From: Rhizobium leguminosarum
GTDB lineage: Bacteria; Pseudomonadota; Alphaproteobacteria; Rhizobiales; Rhizobiaceae
NCBI RefSeq assembly: GCF_017876795.1
Contig: NZ_JAGIOR010000001.1
Location: forward strand, 4,800,501-4,864,500
Reading direction: 5' to 3'
Length of the DNA stretch: 64,000 bases
A model generated the notes under the pieces. That model was given only the letters and a program-made list of their open reading frames with translations, ran no database searches and was not told where the DNA came from. Positions 43,012 through 51,980 of the stretch are shown piece by piece (the first letter of the stretch is position 1; each line of letters starts with the position of its first letter). The position numbers and the translations under genes were made by a program.

Positions 43012-43590
43012 TCAATTTCGGCAAAAGTTACTCGCATTGGGAGTCCACTTGCCGTAGCCAGTGGCGACCAGATTGGCGATGACGCGGCAGACATATTGCT
43101 TTTGGGCGGGGTCGTTGTTAGGCCCCGCATGGTATCTAGCTACCGCCATTGTCCATGTCTCATGACGGTCATGCAGGTTGCGGAGAAATTTTGCCGCATA
43201 CTCCACATTGCGATGCGGGTCGAACATATCCTCGGCCGAGCCGAAATTTTCGCCATGATAGTAATGGTTGATCTGCATGCAGCCGATGTCGATGAGCTTG
43301 GCACCGCTGCTGCGGGCGACATCGAACTGCCTCATCGCGTCCTGCTCCGAGGGTGGAAAAATCGCCTTGCCTTCGACGTTCATGGCATAGGGATAGAGCG
43401 AGCCCTTGCGGCCGGTCTCCGTCAGACCGACCGAATAGAGGATGCCTTCCGGGATGCCGTACTTGGCAGCTGCCGACTGGATCTCACGCTCGCAGGCACC
43501 GGTGGAGGCTTCCGCCTCAGAGGTAAACGCCGCCAGTGCCGCTGCTGCCGCCAGCACGAGCGTCTTCAACACCATTCTCGCCCGCGCCAT
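43012..43590 (-). CDS. Flagellar-cluster lytic transglycosylase
   Basis: A 192-residue secreted protein. A signal peptide of about 28 residues (MVLKTLVLAAAAALAAF) precedes an SLT/lysozyme-like fold with catalytic Glu58 in VGLTETGRKG, IGCMQINHYYHG, and the VARYHAGPNN motif. It probably opens peptidoglycan for the rod or for motor placement, complementing a FlgJ that lacks a muramidase domain. ATG 43590 follows GGAGG and lies inside the fliK end, overlapping it by about 74 bases. Upstream in-frame starts (43602, 43716) are less likely. Confidence 0.87.
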   Translation of the reverse strand: MARARMVLKTLVLAAAAALAAFTSEAEASTGACEREIQSAAAKYGIPEGILYSVGLTETGRKGSLYPYAMNVEGKAIFPPSEQDAMRQFDVARSSGAKLIDIGCMQINHYYHGENFGSAEDMFDPHRNVEYAAKFLRNLHDRHETWTMAVARYHAGPNNDPAQKQYVCRVIANLVATGYGKWTPNASNFCRN

Positions 43591-44959
43591 TGAAGCCTCC
43601 ATCCGCCTGCTGTGCCGTCTGATTGTGACGCGCGCGCGCCTCGCCGCCCTGCCCCTGCTGAGGGAGCGACTGCTGCTGGGAGGCCTGGCTGCCTGCCTGG
43701 TTGCCGGCGTCGCCACGCTCGACCGGCGCCATGCTGATGGTGACGTTGTCGACGGCGTAGCCCTGGCTGCGCAGAGCTTCGAGGATCTTGCCGTGATCTT
43801 CCTTCATCTGACGATAGGCCGAGCCGGTTTCGACCTTGAGGTCGATGTTCAGGGCGTCGCCGGACAGGCGCATGGTCGCCGTCACCAAGCCGAGATCGAG
43901 CGGGTTCATCTGGATCTTCAGCGTATTGACCACTTTGCCGGTGCTCGTCCATTCCGCCGCGTTGGAGAGCGCCGAGCTCGGCTCCATGGCGCGCGCCCAT
44001 TCGGAATCGCCCGACAAAGCGGCGGTGACGGAGGCGGAATTCGAATTCTGCATCAGGCCGATATAGCGGCGCGATTCAAGGACCGAAACATTTTCGACAT
44101 CGGCCTTCTTCGAGCCGTCCTTAGGCCCGGCCTGATCGGTGCCGAGGTAAACATCCATCGACACACCACGGCCATCAGCGCGGCTGATCCTGAACGTCCT
44201 GGCGTCGGCGGCTTCGGCATTCTCCGATCCGGGAACCTTGACGTCATCCGCCTTGCCGTTGTCGACGTTGCCGCTGACGGCCGCCAGGGCGTCGGACGCG
44301 TGGCCGCCTGCCTTGGCTTCGATACCATCAATCTTCTTGCCGTCGGGTTTGACTTCATCGGCTTTGGCCGAGGTGTGATTCGCGGCTGCTGCCGCCGATA
44401 AAGCGACCGCACCGTCGGCCGGTTCCTGCTTCAGCAGGCCGAGGACATCGGAAATGCCGCCATCGTCATCGTCGCCGTTCTTGTCCGTATCGGTTTCCAA
44501 CGCGTCGGCCCTGGCGTGCTTGCCGCCTCTGGCTGCCTGAACGACCTCGTCTGCCGAGCGGTTCTTCGGGTCGAGCTTGCCGAAGGCAAGATCCGCCGGG
44601 ATTTTGACCGCGGCCTTTCCAGGCTTTGCCGCGACCTTTTCGGCATTGGCGATCGTTTCCGGCTGCACCTCAGCCTGCGCCTTCAGCGCGGCGTCGCCGA
44701 GATCGATCAACGGCTTTGCGCCGCTGCGGCCGCGGATCGTCCGCGCCACTTTCTCGGCGCTGCCATCAGCAACCGCACCCTGATCCGGCTGCGCATCGTC
44801 GGTGCCGTCATTGGCGGTACCGCCGCTTGCCTTGGCAAGCGCGTCGGAGAAGCCGTTCTTTTGGCTGGCGGCATCGTCTTTTCCGGCCGGTCGCGCAGAT
44901 TTCGCAATCGCGGCGGACTCCGCACCGGCGGCTCCTCCGGAGACGCTCATATCCATCAT
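43517..44959 (-). CDS. fliK: Hook-length control protein FliK (formerly MotD)
   Basis: A 480-residue secreted ruler that switches export specificity when the hook is complete. The first 300 residues are disordered and rich in Ala, Asp, Lys and Gly. The C-terminal domain at about 345-420 has LKIQMNPLDLGLVTATMRLS and the following MKEDHGKILEALRSQGY, typical of FliK. In Sinorhizobium this gene was first called motD. Its start overlaps the motC stop by ATGA. Confidence 0.9.
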   Translation of the reverse strand: MMDMSVSGGAAGAESAAIAKSARPAGKDDAASQKNGFSDALAKASGGTANDGTDDAQPDQGAVADGSAEKVARTIRGRSGAKPLIDLGDAALKAQAEVQPETIANAEKVAAKPGKAAVKIPADLAFGKLDPKNRSADEVVQAARGGKHARADALETDTDKNGDDDDGGISDVLGLLKQEPADGAVALSAAAAANHTSAKADEVKPDGKKIDGIEAKAGGHASDALAAVSGNVDNGKADDVKVPGSENAEAADARTFRISRADGRGVSMDVYLGTDQAGPKDGSKKADVENVSVLESRRYIGLMQNSNSASVTAALSGDSEWARAMEPSSALSNAAEWTSTGKVVNTLKIQMNPLDLGLVTATMRLSGDALNIDLKVETGSAYRQMKEDHGKILEALRSQGYAVDNVTISMAPVERGDAGNQAGSQASQQQSLPQQGQGGEARARHNQTAQQADGGFNGAGENGVEDARAGGSSGTGGVYL

Positions 44960-46251
44960 TGTTCGTTGCCTTCCTGCGCCAGAAGACCGTCGATCTCGTC
45001 GAGCTTGGACCGATTGGTCGTCACAAATGCGTTGAATGAGGGGTCGGCACCCTGGCTCTGGCCAGTCGATGCCACACCTCCCGGAACAGGCTCGGGAAGC
45101 GCGCCTGGCGCTCCCGGTTGCGTCGCTATAGCCGCAGCCTTTTCAGAAGTGATTTCTTGATTAGAAGTGTTAGGATTCGAGGCTTGCGTCAGGCTTGCCG
45201 GGTCGGGAGCGCGCAGGATCTGCTCGGCAACCGATCGTGCCGCCTCCTGCAGCGCCTGATCGCGCGGCGAAAGCGTGTTGCCGGCGATGTCGCTGACATT
45301 CTTCGCCGCCCGGTCGATATCCTCGGTGGGAAGTCCTGCCATGCCGCCGTAGAAATTCGCCAGCGGACCGAAGGCATTGTCGGTGCCGCCGCCAATCGAC
45401 TGCACACGCTCGACCGCCATATGCGCCAGCTCCGGCTTACCCGCGATCGCGGCAGCGCGGGCGATGCGCAGATAGACCTCCCGCTGGCGCGGCGCGTCCA
45501 TGAAGGACAGGATGTCGACGACATCCTGCGGCTTCACGTCGTGATCGTGGCCGACGACGAGCGTGACGAAAAGATCGGCGAACTGGCTGGCATAGGGCGA
45601 ATGCAGGAAGCGCCTGATATAACGCTGCGAATAGGCCATTCCCCTGTCGAGCATCCCCTTGTCGACGCAGATGGCGACTGAGCGGCGCAACGCCGCTTCC
45701 TCGACGATCGTACCCGGCGCCGCAAGGCGCGCCTGGTCGTATAGATCCAGTGCGTCTGTCGGTTTCGTCGCGATCAGCACGTTGCCACCGATCAACGCAA
45801 GGTAAGGGCCGATCTTCTTGTCGCGGTATTCCCTGGCAGTCTCCTCCAGCGTCTTGGCGACGAGCAACCCCTTGCCGCTCAGATATTTTCTGAGCACATC
45901 GGTGACACGGTTGTCGAAATAGCCGTTGACGTCGTGGGTGATCAGATATTCCAGCGTCTGCGGATTGCCGCCGCTCATCGCGTAGATCAACGCTGCGTCG
46001 ACATTGCGGTGGTCATCGAAGACCGACGTGTCGACGCTGCGCAGCCGCTCGTCGATCGTGCCCAGCATGAAGCGCTGCATCTCACCGGCCGAATGATCGC
46101 CGGAGACCACGGAATCCTGCACGAACTGCAGCGACCGCATCATCTTGTACGGCTCGAGATCGTCCGGATCCTGCGCCCTGCCTGCGGCCGACGAAAGCAA
46201 CGCCAGGCCGAGGGCCACAAATCCGACATAGCGATGCTGCCGACGCGCCAT
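44956..46251 (-). CDS. motC: Periplasmic motility protein MotC
   Basis: A 431-residue rhizobial motor protein. The signal peptide (VGFVALGLALLSSAAGRA) directs it to the periplasm, where in Sinorhizobium it interacts with MotB to modulate rotation speed. A helical core with EPYKMMRSLQFVQDSVVSGD and many short repeats is followed by a proline-rich tail. Its folding is assisted by MotE, encoded at 57.4 kb. It lies between motB and fliK. Confidence 0.92.
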   Translation of the reverse strand: MARRQHRYVGFVALGLALLSSAAGRAQDPDDLEPYKMMRSLQFVQDSVVSGDHSAGEMQRFMLGTIDERLRSVDTSVFDDHRNVDAALIYAMSGGNPQTLEYLITHDVNGYFDNRVTDVLRKYLSGKGLLVAKTLEETAREYRDKKIGPYLALIGGNVLIATKPTDALDLYDQARLAAPGTIVEEAALRRSVAICVDKGMLDRGMAYSQRYIRRFLHSPYASQFADLFVTLVVGHDHDVKPQDVVDILSFMDAPRQREVYLRIARAAAIAGKPELAHMAVERVQSIGGGTDNAFGPLANFYGGMAGLPTEDIDRAAKNVSDIAGNTLSPRDQALQEAARSVAEQILRAPDPASLTQASNPNTSNQEITSEKAAAIATQPGAPGALPEPVPGGVASTGQSQGADPSFNAFVTTNRSKLDEIDGLLAQEGNEQ

Positions 46252-46255
46252 CCTG

Positions 46256-47602
46256 TTATCCTCGATCCGCCTGCACCAGAATCTCGATCCGGCGGTTGGT
46301 CGCGTTGAACGGGTCGGACGGCAGCTTCAGCCGACGGTCGGCAAAGCCCGAGACCTGGGAGATGCGCTTCTCGTCGAACCCGCCGCGTACGAGCATGTAA
46401 TAGGCGCTCTGGGCGCGGTCCATCGAAAGCCGCCAGTTCTCGTTCTGCCCGCCCTTGTAGGGGCGCCCGTCCGTGTGGCCGCGAATGGCGACCGCGCCAC
46501 CCCTCTCCTTCAGGATCGCGCCGATCTTTGCCATGGCGAGCACCATCTCCTGGCGTGGAACTGCGGAACCGATATTGAACATCGAATCGTCGTTCTGGTC
46601 GGAGATGCTGACAAGCAATCCGCCTTCGGATGCCGTCACGGTCAGGCCTTCGGCAAGCTTGCCGGCAACGCCGCCGATCTGCTGGGCGATCTGCTCCTGG
46701 AGCTGCTCTGCTTCCTTCTGCTGCTGCTCGGTCTCGGCCGCGGTCTTGTCCGCATCCTTCTGATGATCGGCGTCCTTTTGCGCTTCGGCCTTCTTATCGC
46801 CAGCCTTCTTGTCGCCAGACTTCTTGTCATCCGGCGCCTTGCCGTCCTTGGCCTCGACCGCGCCCTTGGTTTCCTTGTTTTCTTTGGGCTCCTGGGCGGC
46901 GGCCTTCTGATCGGTGGTCAGCGGTATCGGCTTCATATCCTCGACCTTAGCGACCTCGGTTGTGCCGCTCTCGACCGCCTGCTCTTCGTTCTTGCCGGGA
47001 GCCGCGGACTTGCCGGCGGTCGTGACCTCGACCTGCTTCGTCCAGAAATCCGGATCGAAGGGATCACGATAGGCCTCGCCGCCGTCGGCGCCGGTGGCCG
47101 GGCCGGAATCGGCGGCACCGCCATCGCCCTTGGCGCTGACATTGGCCTGCTGGCCGACTTCCTGCGCGATTTCGGCGAGAACCGAATAAGGATTTTCGAA
47201 GAAATCGGCCTCGGAATAATTGGTTTGGTCGCCTGATGTCGATGTCTGGTCGTCACCATCCGCCGCCGACTTGCCGTCGTTCGGATTTTCTTCCTTCTGT
47301 TTCGACTTCTCCTGCTTCTCCTCGCCTTCGGCGTTGTCGACGGGCTTCTTCAGTCCCTTTTCGGTCGGCTTTTCGTCGGAGAGCTTGATCGGATTGAAAT
47401 AGGTCGCGACCGAGGCCTTGGTCTCCTCATTGGCGGCATTGACCAGCCACATGACCAGGAAGAACGCCATCATTGCCGTCATGAAGTCGGCATAGGCAAT
47501 TTTCCACGCACCGCCATGGGCGCCATCGTGATCACCGCCACCATGTCTCTTGACGATGATGATCTCGTTCTTGCCGTGGTGGTGGTTTTCGCCTTCGCTC
47601 AT
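46256..47602 (-). CDS. motB: Motor stator protein MotB
   Basis: A 448-residue stator subunit. One transmembrane helix (about 36-56) carries Asp39 in YADFMTAMMAFFLVMWL, the proton-binding residue. The C-terminal OmpA-like peptidoglycan-binding domain has IRGHTDGRPYKGGQNENWRL. Between them a linker of about 230 residues, rich in Lys, Glu, Asp and Ala, makes it half again as long as enterobacterial MotB. The start overlaps the FliH-like stop by ATGA; motA is outside the window. Confidence 0.94.
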   Translation of the reverse strand: MSEGENHHHGKNEIIIVKRHGGGDHDGAHGGAWKIAYADFMTAMMAFFLVMWLVNAANEETKASVATYFNPIKLSDEKPTEKGLKKPVDNAEGEEKQEKSKQKEENPNDGKSAADGDDQTSTSGDQTNYSEADFFENPYSVLAEIAQEVGQQANVSAKGDGGAADSGPATGADGGEAYRDPFDPDFWTKQVEVTTAGKSAAPGKNEEQAVESGTTEVAKVEDMKPIPLTTDQKAAAQEPKENKETKGAVEAKDGKAPDDKKSGDKKAGDKKAEAQKDADHQKDADKTAAETEQQQKEAEQLQEQIAQQIGGVAGKLAEGLTVTASEGGLLVSISDQNDDSMFNIGSAVPRQEMVLAMAKIGAILKERGGAVAIRGHTDGRPYKGGQNENWRLSMDRAQSAYYMLVRGGFDEKRISQVSGFADRRLKLPSDPFNATNRRIEILVQADRG

Positions 47603-48228
47603 TCGAGAACTTTCTTCAAGCTGGCCGCCCAGGCGGACATACGGGTGACGATGACGGATTCACCGATTTCGGCGGCAAGATCGATATCGTCAGTCTCAAC
47701 GTGTCGAACCGCCCCAGCATGTTCGCCGAGTTCGGCCGTTAAGAGTTCGAAAAGCCGGGTCGGCCCGCGGACGACAATCGGGCCGGCAGCACCCTCGAGG
47801 ATCGCGTCGCGCAGCAGGACAGCGAGGCTTTCGGCAGCCTTGGCGGCGAGCGCTTCGGTCATCACAGGTGCTATGGCGACGGCGGCGCCGGCGCTGACCA
47901 ACTGTGCGACCTCTTCGGCGATATCGCGGATGCGGGAGGCAATGACCGCCGCCGCCTCGACTTCGTAGCGAAGCTTCAGCTCCTCGATCTCCCGCGCATG
48001 GACCTCGGCCTGCGCCTGCGCCTCAAGTTCGTATTTCTCGGTCAAATCAGCGGTCGCTGCGGCATGACCTTGCGCATAGGCGTCGCGGCGCTCCGCCTCG
48101 ACGTCGATCGCCGGTCCGCTCGGTATTTCAGGAAAACCGTCGCCGCCGAAATCGCCCATGTCGATGATCGGCGCTGACGGTTCCGGTTCACCGAAATCCT
48201 TCAAATACCGGGAAAGCGTAATGCTCAT
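47599..48228 (-). CDS. FliH-like candidate protein upstream of motB
   Basis: A 209-residue soluble protein. An acidic N-terminal segment is followed by a coiled coil (LTEKYELEAQAQAEVHAREI) and an alpha-beta C-terminal domain with AESLAVLLRDAILEGAAGPI. This layout resembles FliH/YscL stators of the flagellar export ATPase, whose gene is otherwise missing beside fliI. Sequence similarity is weak. ATG 48228 follows GGATGG; the frame is open further upstream. It overlaps motB by ATGA. Confidence 0.55.
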   Translation of the reverse strand: MSITLSRYLKDFGEPEPSAPIIDMGDFGGDGFPEIPSGPAIDVEAERRDAYAQGHAAATADLTEKYELEAQAQAEVHAREIEELKLRYEVEAAAVIASRIRDIAEEVAQLVSAGAAVAIAPVMTEALAAKAAESLAVLLRDAILEGAAGPIVVRGPTRLFELLTAELGEHAGAVRHVETDDIDLAAEIGESVIVTRMSAWAASLKKVLE

Positions 48229-48429
48229 AAAAAACCATCCAGCATTCGTGAGGCATGCAGCATATCCACCCCCGCTCAAAACGACCTTGCGCGCCGGCAT
48301 GTCACTTCGAAACGGGCAAGGGCTTCACCTTGCGCCGGCACGGATTCGGACGATGCCTTCATGGCGGAAACTAGGAAGTCAAACTTGCGCGAGGATGAAT
48401 GGTGCCGCCATCCGCGATCGCGCTCACCT

Positions 48430-49392
48430 TTATTCCAGCAGAATCAGAATCTTGCTCGAAGTCGTGTTGAGGATCGAGATTGCTTCGACAGCCATCTGCT
48501 TCTGGGTTTCGATCGCTTTCTGACGGATCGAAGCCTCGTCCATGTCGGTATCGACGAGCGCACCGACGCTCTTGTCGATCGAATCGGAGAGATCGGCCGT
48601 ATAGTCTATCTGATCGTCGATGCGCGTCTTCATCACGCCGATGGATGCGGCTGTCGTCGTCAACGAGGAGAGCAGCGAGTCGGTCACATCAAGCATATCG
48701 GTGAGTTGCGCATCGGTCGTATTCTTGCCGATAGCAATTTCCGTCCCTGTCGCCGGCGTGGCGGAGTTGGCGTTCAGCAGGTAGTAGTTGCGCGCCGTCG
48801 CGCCGCTGTTGTTGATCGCATTGGCATCGACCGCCTTGGTGAACAGGCCACCGCTGGCATCGTTCTTGTCGATAAGGATGGTTTGCGATGACGGGAAATC
48901 GATCGTCCGGGCCTGATATTCGCCGGTCGGAGCGCGCACGAAGCTCGAGATGACCGACCACGTCGGCGGCGCAGTAGTATTTCCGTTCAGCAGCCAGTTC
49001 TCACCCGCAAACGAGGTCGATTCGACGATCGTCTGTAGCTGCTGCTTATATTCGCTGATCTCGGCATTGATCTTGTCCTTGTCGGTGCCCGGCTCCCTTG
49101 CCGACACCAGCTTGGCACGAATCTGGCCCATAAGATCGATCGCCGAATTCATCGCCGTGTAGGTCGCGTCCACCTTGGCAGCCCCGAGACCGAGCGCATC
49201 CCCGATCGTCCCGAGATTGGTGCTGTCCGAGCGCATGACGGTCGCAACCGACCAGTAGGACGCATCGTCGGCGGCCGTCTCGATACGATATCCCGAGGAC
49301 ACTTGCTGCTGGGTCTGGCCGGCTTCTTTGTTGATGCTGCGCAGCACCGCAAGCGCATTCACCGCGGCCGCGCTGGTAATCTTAACGGTCAT
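48430..49392 (-). CDS. flaD: Flagellin FlaD (divergent paralogue)
   Basis: A 320-residue flagellin. The N-terminal SSGYRIETAADDASYWSVAT and C-terminal SVGALVDTDMDEASIRQKAI, plus QKQMAVEAISILNT, form the D0/D1 coiled coils. The variable middle is longer and unlike the other three. It is last of four tandem flagellin genes and the most divergent. The leader keeps the AAAGGGCAGGCCGGA and GTCATGCC elements shared with its paralogues. The letter follows rhizobial gene order and may differ between species. Confidence 0.88.
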   Translation of the reverse strand: MTVKITSAAAVNALAVLRSINKEAGQTQQQVSSGYRIETAADDASYWSVATVMRSDSTNLGTIGDALGLGAAKVDATYTAMNSAIDLMGQIRAKLVSAREPGTDKDKINAEISEYKQQLQTIVESTSFAGENWLLNGNTTAPPTWSVISSFVRAPTGEYQARTIDFPSSQTILIDKNDASGGLFTKAVDANAINNSGATARNYYLLNANSATPATGTEIAIGKNTTDAQLTDMLDVTDSLLSSLTTTAASIGVMKTRIDDQIDYTADLSDSIDKSVGALVDTDMDEASIRQKAIETQKQMAVEAISILNTTSSKILILLE

Positions 49393-49415
49393 CGACAGGC
49401 TCTCGGAGTAAGGTA

Positions 49416-49461
49416 AAAGGGCAGGCCGGAATACCGGCGGCGACTAAAGTGGCGTCATGCC
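49416..49461 (-). promoter_or_regulatory. flaD leader elements
   Basis: AAAGGGCAGGCCGGA (49416-49430) and GTCATGCC (49454-49461) are the flaD versions of two elements found upstream of flaA, flaB and flaC, with 26 bases between the first element and CATG. Confidence 0.5.
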
Positions 49462-49514
49462 TCCGGCAGGGTTTCCGCCGGCGTGTCGCAAAAGCAAATC
49501 AACTCAAAGCGAGG

Positions 49515-49529
49515 TTAACTCGATATCAA
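49515..49529. promoter_or_regulatory. Near-match CtrA-type box upstream of flaD
   Basis: TTAA-CTCGATA-TCAA, one base short of TTAA-N7-TTAA, about 125 bases before the flaD start. Confidence 0.3.
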
Positions 49530-49597
49530 CTCATTCGGCAAGAGCGCGGCGTCGAACTCGCCGCGCCAATCATGATGGAAGGCAAGCTGTTGATATA

Positions 49598-49628
49598 AAA
49601 GAAAGAACCGCGCCGTTTCGGGCGCGGT
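49598..49628 (-). terminator. flaC terminator
   Basis: ACCGCGCC (49607-49614) pairs with GGCGCGGT (49621-49628) around a six-base loop; on the minus strand TCTTTCTTTT follows. It lies about 65 bases after the flaC stop. Confidence 0.8.
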
Positions 49629-49692
49629 CCGGGAGACTTTTTGCTTGCTGCCGAACGATGGCGCAAGATTCGGTCCAGCTTCAGCGCCTGGC

Positions 49693-50604
49693 TTAGCTGC
49701 GGAACAGCGTGAGGATGTTCTGCGCGCTGGAGTTGGCGATCGACAGCGACTGAATGGCCAGTTGCTGCTGTGTCTGAAGCGCCGTCAGTTTACTCGATTC
49801 CTCTTCCATATCGGCATCGACGAGGCGGCCGACGCCCGAGTCAATCGAATCGCTGAGGGAGCTGACGAAATTTTCCTGCAGCTCGATGCGCGTGGAAATC
49901 GAGCCGAGCTGCGATGCAGCCTTCGTCATCGCGTCCAGGCCGGCCTCGATCGACGTCAAGGCCATGGAGATCTCAACCGAGCCGAAGGTGCTGATGTCCA
50001 TCGAGTAGATCGAGCCGATCGTGCCGTATGATGTGCCGATAATGCCGGTGGCCGTGTCGATCGTGCCAGTCGAGGTCATGCCGAAGAGAACGTTGCCCGT
50101 GGAGCTCGTGTCCAGGATGTAGTCGGTCGTCTTGACTGAGACATTGCCGCTGCCATCGCGCACGAAAGTGGAAACGACGCTCTTGGTGCCGTCAGCACCA
50201 GCAACCCAGTTTTCACCGGAGAAGGAAGCAGATTGCGCGATGCTCAGGAGCTGCTGTTGCAGCTGGCCGATTTCTTCCTGGACCTTGGTCTTGTCGACGC
50301 CCTTTTCGGTCGCGGCGACGATCTTCGCCTTGATTTCGCTGATGATGTCGATGGCGCTGTCCATGGCAGAATAAGCAGTGTCGACCTTGGCGGCGCCGAG
50401 GCCGAGAGCGTCAGAGACGGCGGACAGTGCCTTGTTGTCCGAACGCATGGTCGTTGCGATCGACCAGTAAGCGGCGTTGTCGGCTGCCTTTTCGACGCGG
50501 TAGCCCGATGATACGCGGTTCTGCGTAGCCTCAAGGCCGTCATTGATTCCGCGGAGTGTCTGAAGAGCGGCCATGGCCGCAACGTTGGTCAAAATGCTGG
50601 TCAT
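49693..50604 (-). CDS. flaC: Flagellin FlaC
   Basis: A 303-residue flagellin. The N-terminal helix region (VSSGYRVEKAADNAAYWSIA) and the C-terminal GVGRLVDADMEEESSKLTAL with QQQLAIQSLSIANSSAQNIL are nearly identical to FlaA and FlaB. Differences concentrate at residues about 140-215. The gene has its own upstream leader with TTAA boxes and its own terminator, so it is expressed as a separate transcript. Confidence 0.93.
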   Translation of the reverse strand: MTSILTNVAAMAALQTLRGINDGLEATQNRVSSGYRVEKAADNAAYWSIATTMRSDNKALSAVSDALGLGAAKVDTAYSAMDSAIDIISEIKAKIVAATEKGVDKTKVQEEIGQLQQQLLSIAQSASFSGENWVAGADGTKSVVSTFVRDGSGNVSVKTTDYILDTSSTGNVLFGMTSTGTIDTATGIIGTSYGTIGSIYSMDISTFGSVEISMALTSIEAGLDAMTKAASQLGSISTRIELQENFVSSLSDSIDSGVGRLVDADMEEESSKLTALQTQQQLAIQSLSIANSSAQNILTLFRS

Positions 50605-50636
50605 GAAATGATTGCCCCTTGTCGGCAGTTGATAAA

Positions 50637-50690
50637 AAGGGACATTCCGGAACGCTACCGGGAACGGGGACCAGCCTCATGCCTGTTAAC
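50637..50690 (-). promoter_or_regulatory. flaC leader elements
   Basis: AAGGGACATTCCGGA (50637-50651) and CCAGCCTCATGCCTGTTAAC (50671-50690) are shared almost base for base with flaB. GCCCCTTGTCGGCAG lies between the first element and the start codon. Confidence 0.6.
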
Positions 50691-50747
50691 CGATTCTTAG
50701 ATTTGGTTAACCCACCGTCTCGTTGACCTGAGAAAACAGCATTATGG

Positions 50748-50762
50748 TTAATCGATCGTTAA
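50748..50762. promoter_or_regulatory. Perfect CtrA-type box upstream of flaC
   Basis: TTAA-TCGATCG-TTAA, an exact TTAA-N7-TTAA and itself a palindrome, about 145 bases before flaC and next to the flaB terminator. Confidence 0.5.
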
Positions 50763-50770
50763 CGGACATT

Positions 50771-50797
50771 AAAAAACCGCGCTCCATGGAAGCGCGG
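50771..50797 (-). terminator. flaB terminator
   Basis: CCGCGCT and AGCGCGG pair around a seven-base loop; on the minus strand six T residues follow. A second hairpin (GCCCGCCGG/CCGGCGGGC, 50811-50831) precedes it. Confidence 0.82.
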
Positions 50798-50849
50798 CTC
50801 GTTTCTGGATGCCCGCCGGAGACCGGCGGGCCGAAGTTTTCTGCGGTTA

Positions 50850-51758
50850 TTAGCCGCGGAACAGCGTGAGGATCGTCTGCGAAGAGGAGTTCGCAATCGA
50901 CAGCGACTGTACGGCCAGCTGCTGCTGCGTCTGCAGAGCGCTGAGCTTGGAAGATTCTTCTTCCATGTCGGCGTCGACGAGGCGGCCGACACCGGAGTCG
51001 ATCGAGTCGCTGAGCGCGGACACGAAGTTTTCCTGCAGTTCGATGCGCTTGGAGATCGAGCCGAGAGCAGCGCCGGCGCTGGTCATGGACTTCAGAGCCG
51101 CTTCGACGTTGGTCAGAGCCGTCTGGATCTGGCCGAGGGTGAAGTTGGTGATGTCCATCGCGTAGACAGAACCGGTTGCACCATTCGACGTGCCGAGGAT
51201 ACCCGTGGAGGTTTCAACCGCGCCACTGCTCATGCCGAACAGAACGTTACCCGCTGAGCTGTCGTCGAGAACATAGTCGGTCATGACGACCGACACGGCG
51301 TTGGAGCCGTCACGGACGAAGGAGGCAACGACGTTCTTGGTGCCGTCAGCGCCGGCAACCCAGTTTTCACCGGAGAAGGAAGCCGACTGAGCGACGCTCA
51401 GGAGCTGCTGCTGCAGCTGACTGATTTCTTCCTGGACCTTGGCCTTGTCGACGCCGTTTTCCGTGGCGGCAACCAGCTTGGCCTTAATGTCGCCGACGAC
51501 GTCGATGGCGCTGTCCATGGCGGAATAGGCGGTATCGACCTTCGCAGCGCCGAGGCCGAGAGCGTCGGAAACGGCGGAAAGTGCCTTGTTGTCCGAACGC
51601 ATGGTCGTTGCGATCGACCAGTAAGCCGCGTTGTCGGAAGCCTTGCCGACGCGATAGCCGGACGAGACGTGAGCCTGCGTTTCCTGGAGACCCTGGTTGA
51701 TGCCACGGAGAGTCTGGAGGGCCGCCATTGCAGCGTTATTGGTGTTGATGCTCGTCAT
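50850..51758 (-). CDS. flaB: Flagellin FlaB
   Basis: A 302-residue flagellin, very close to FlaA and FlaC. QTLRGINQGLQETQAHVSSG and AYWSIATTMRSDNKALSAVS form the N-terminal part, and the C-terminus ends in SIANSSSQTILTLFRG. The central region, about residues 135-215, carries most substitutions. It has its own leader, CtrA-type box and terminator. FlaB and FlaC are likely minor filament subunits beside FlaA, as in Sinorhizobium and R. leguminosarum. Confidence 0.93.
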   Translation of the reverse strand: MTSINTNNAAMAALQTLRGINQGLQETQAHVSSGYRVGKASDNAAYWSIATTMRSDNKALSAVSDALGLGAAKVDTAYSAMDSAIDVVGDIKAKLVAATENGVDKAKVQEEISQLQQQLLSVAQSASFSGENWVAGADGTKNVVASFVRDGSNAVSVVMTDYVLDDSSAGNVLFGMSSGAVETSTGILGTSNGATGSVYAMDITNFTLGQIQTALTNVEAALKSMTSAGAALGSISKRIELQENFVSALSDSIDSGVGRLVDADMEEESSKLSALQTQQQLAVQSLSIANSSSQTILTLFRG

Positions 51759-51790
51759 AGTTCGTTTGCCCCTTGTTGGCAGATTTTAAG

Positions 51791-51846
51791 AAGGGACATT
51801 CCGGATTTTCGGCCGGCCCACAGCGATCAGCATCATGCCTGTTAAC
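51791..51846 (-). promoter_or_regulatory. flaB leader elements
   Basis: AAGGGACATTCCGGA (51791-51805) and CAGCATCATGCCTGTTAAC (51828-51846) are the flaB copies of the shared flagellin leader; TTGCCCCTTGTTGGCAG lies nearer the start. Confidence 0.6.
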
Positions 51847-51965
51847 CACTTCTGTTAAGGTTAACTCGCCGTTTCGATGGGCCTAGAAAACACCAAGATG
51901 GTTAAGGAAAGCTAAATCAAAACTGGAAATTACCTAAAAATATCTGAGACTTAGAAGGATTTTTA

Positions 51966-51980
51966 TTAACCATATGTTAA
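51966..51980. promoter_or_regulatory. Perfect CtrA-type box upstream of flaB
   Basis: TTAA-CCATATG-TTAA, an exact TTAA-N7-TTAA also containing the TTAACCAT half-site, about 210 bases before flaB and abutting the flaA terminator. Confidence 0.5.
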
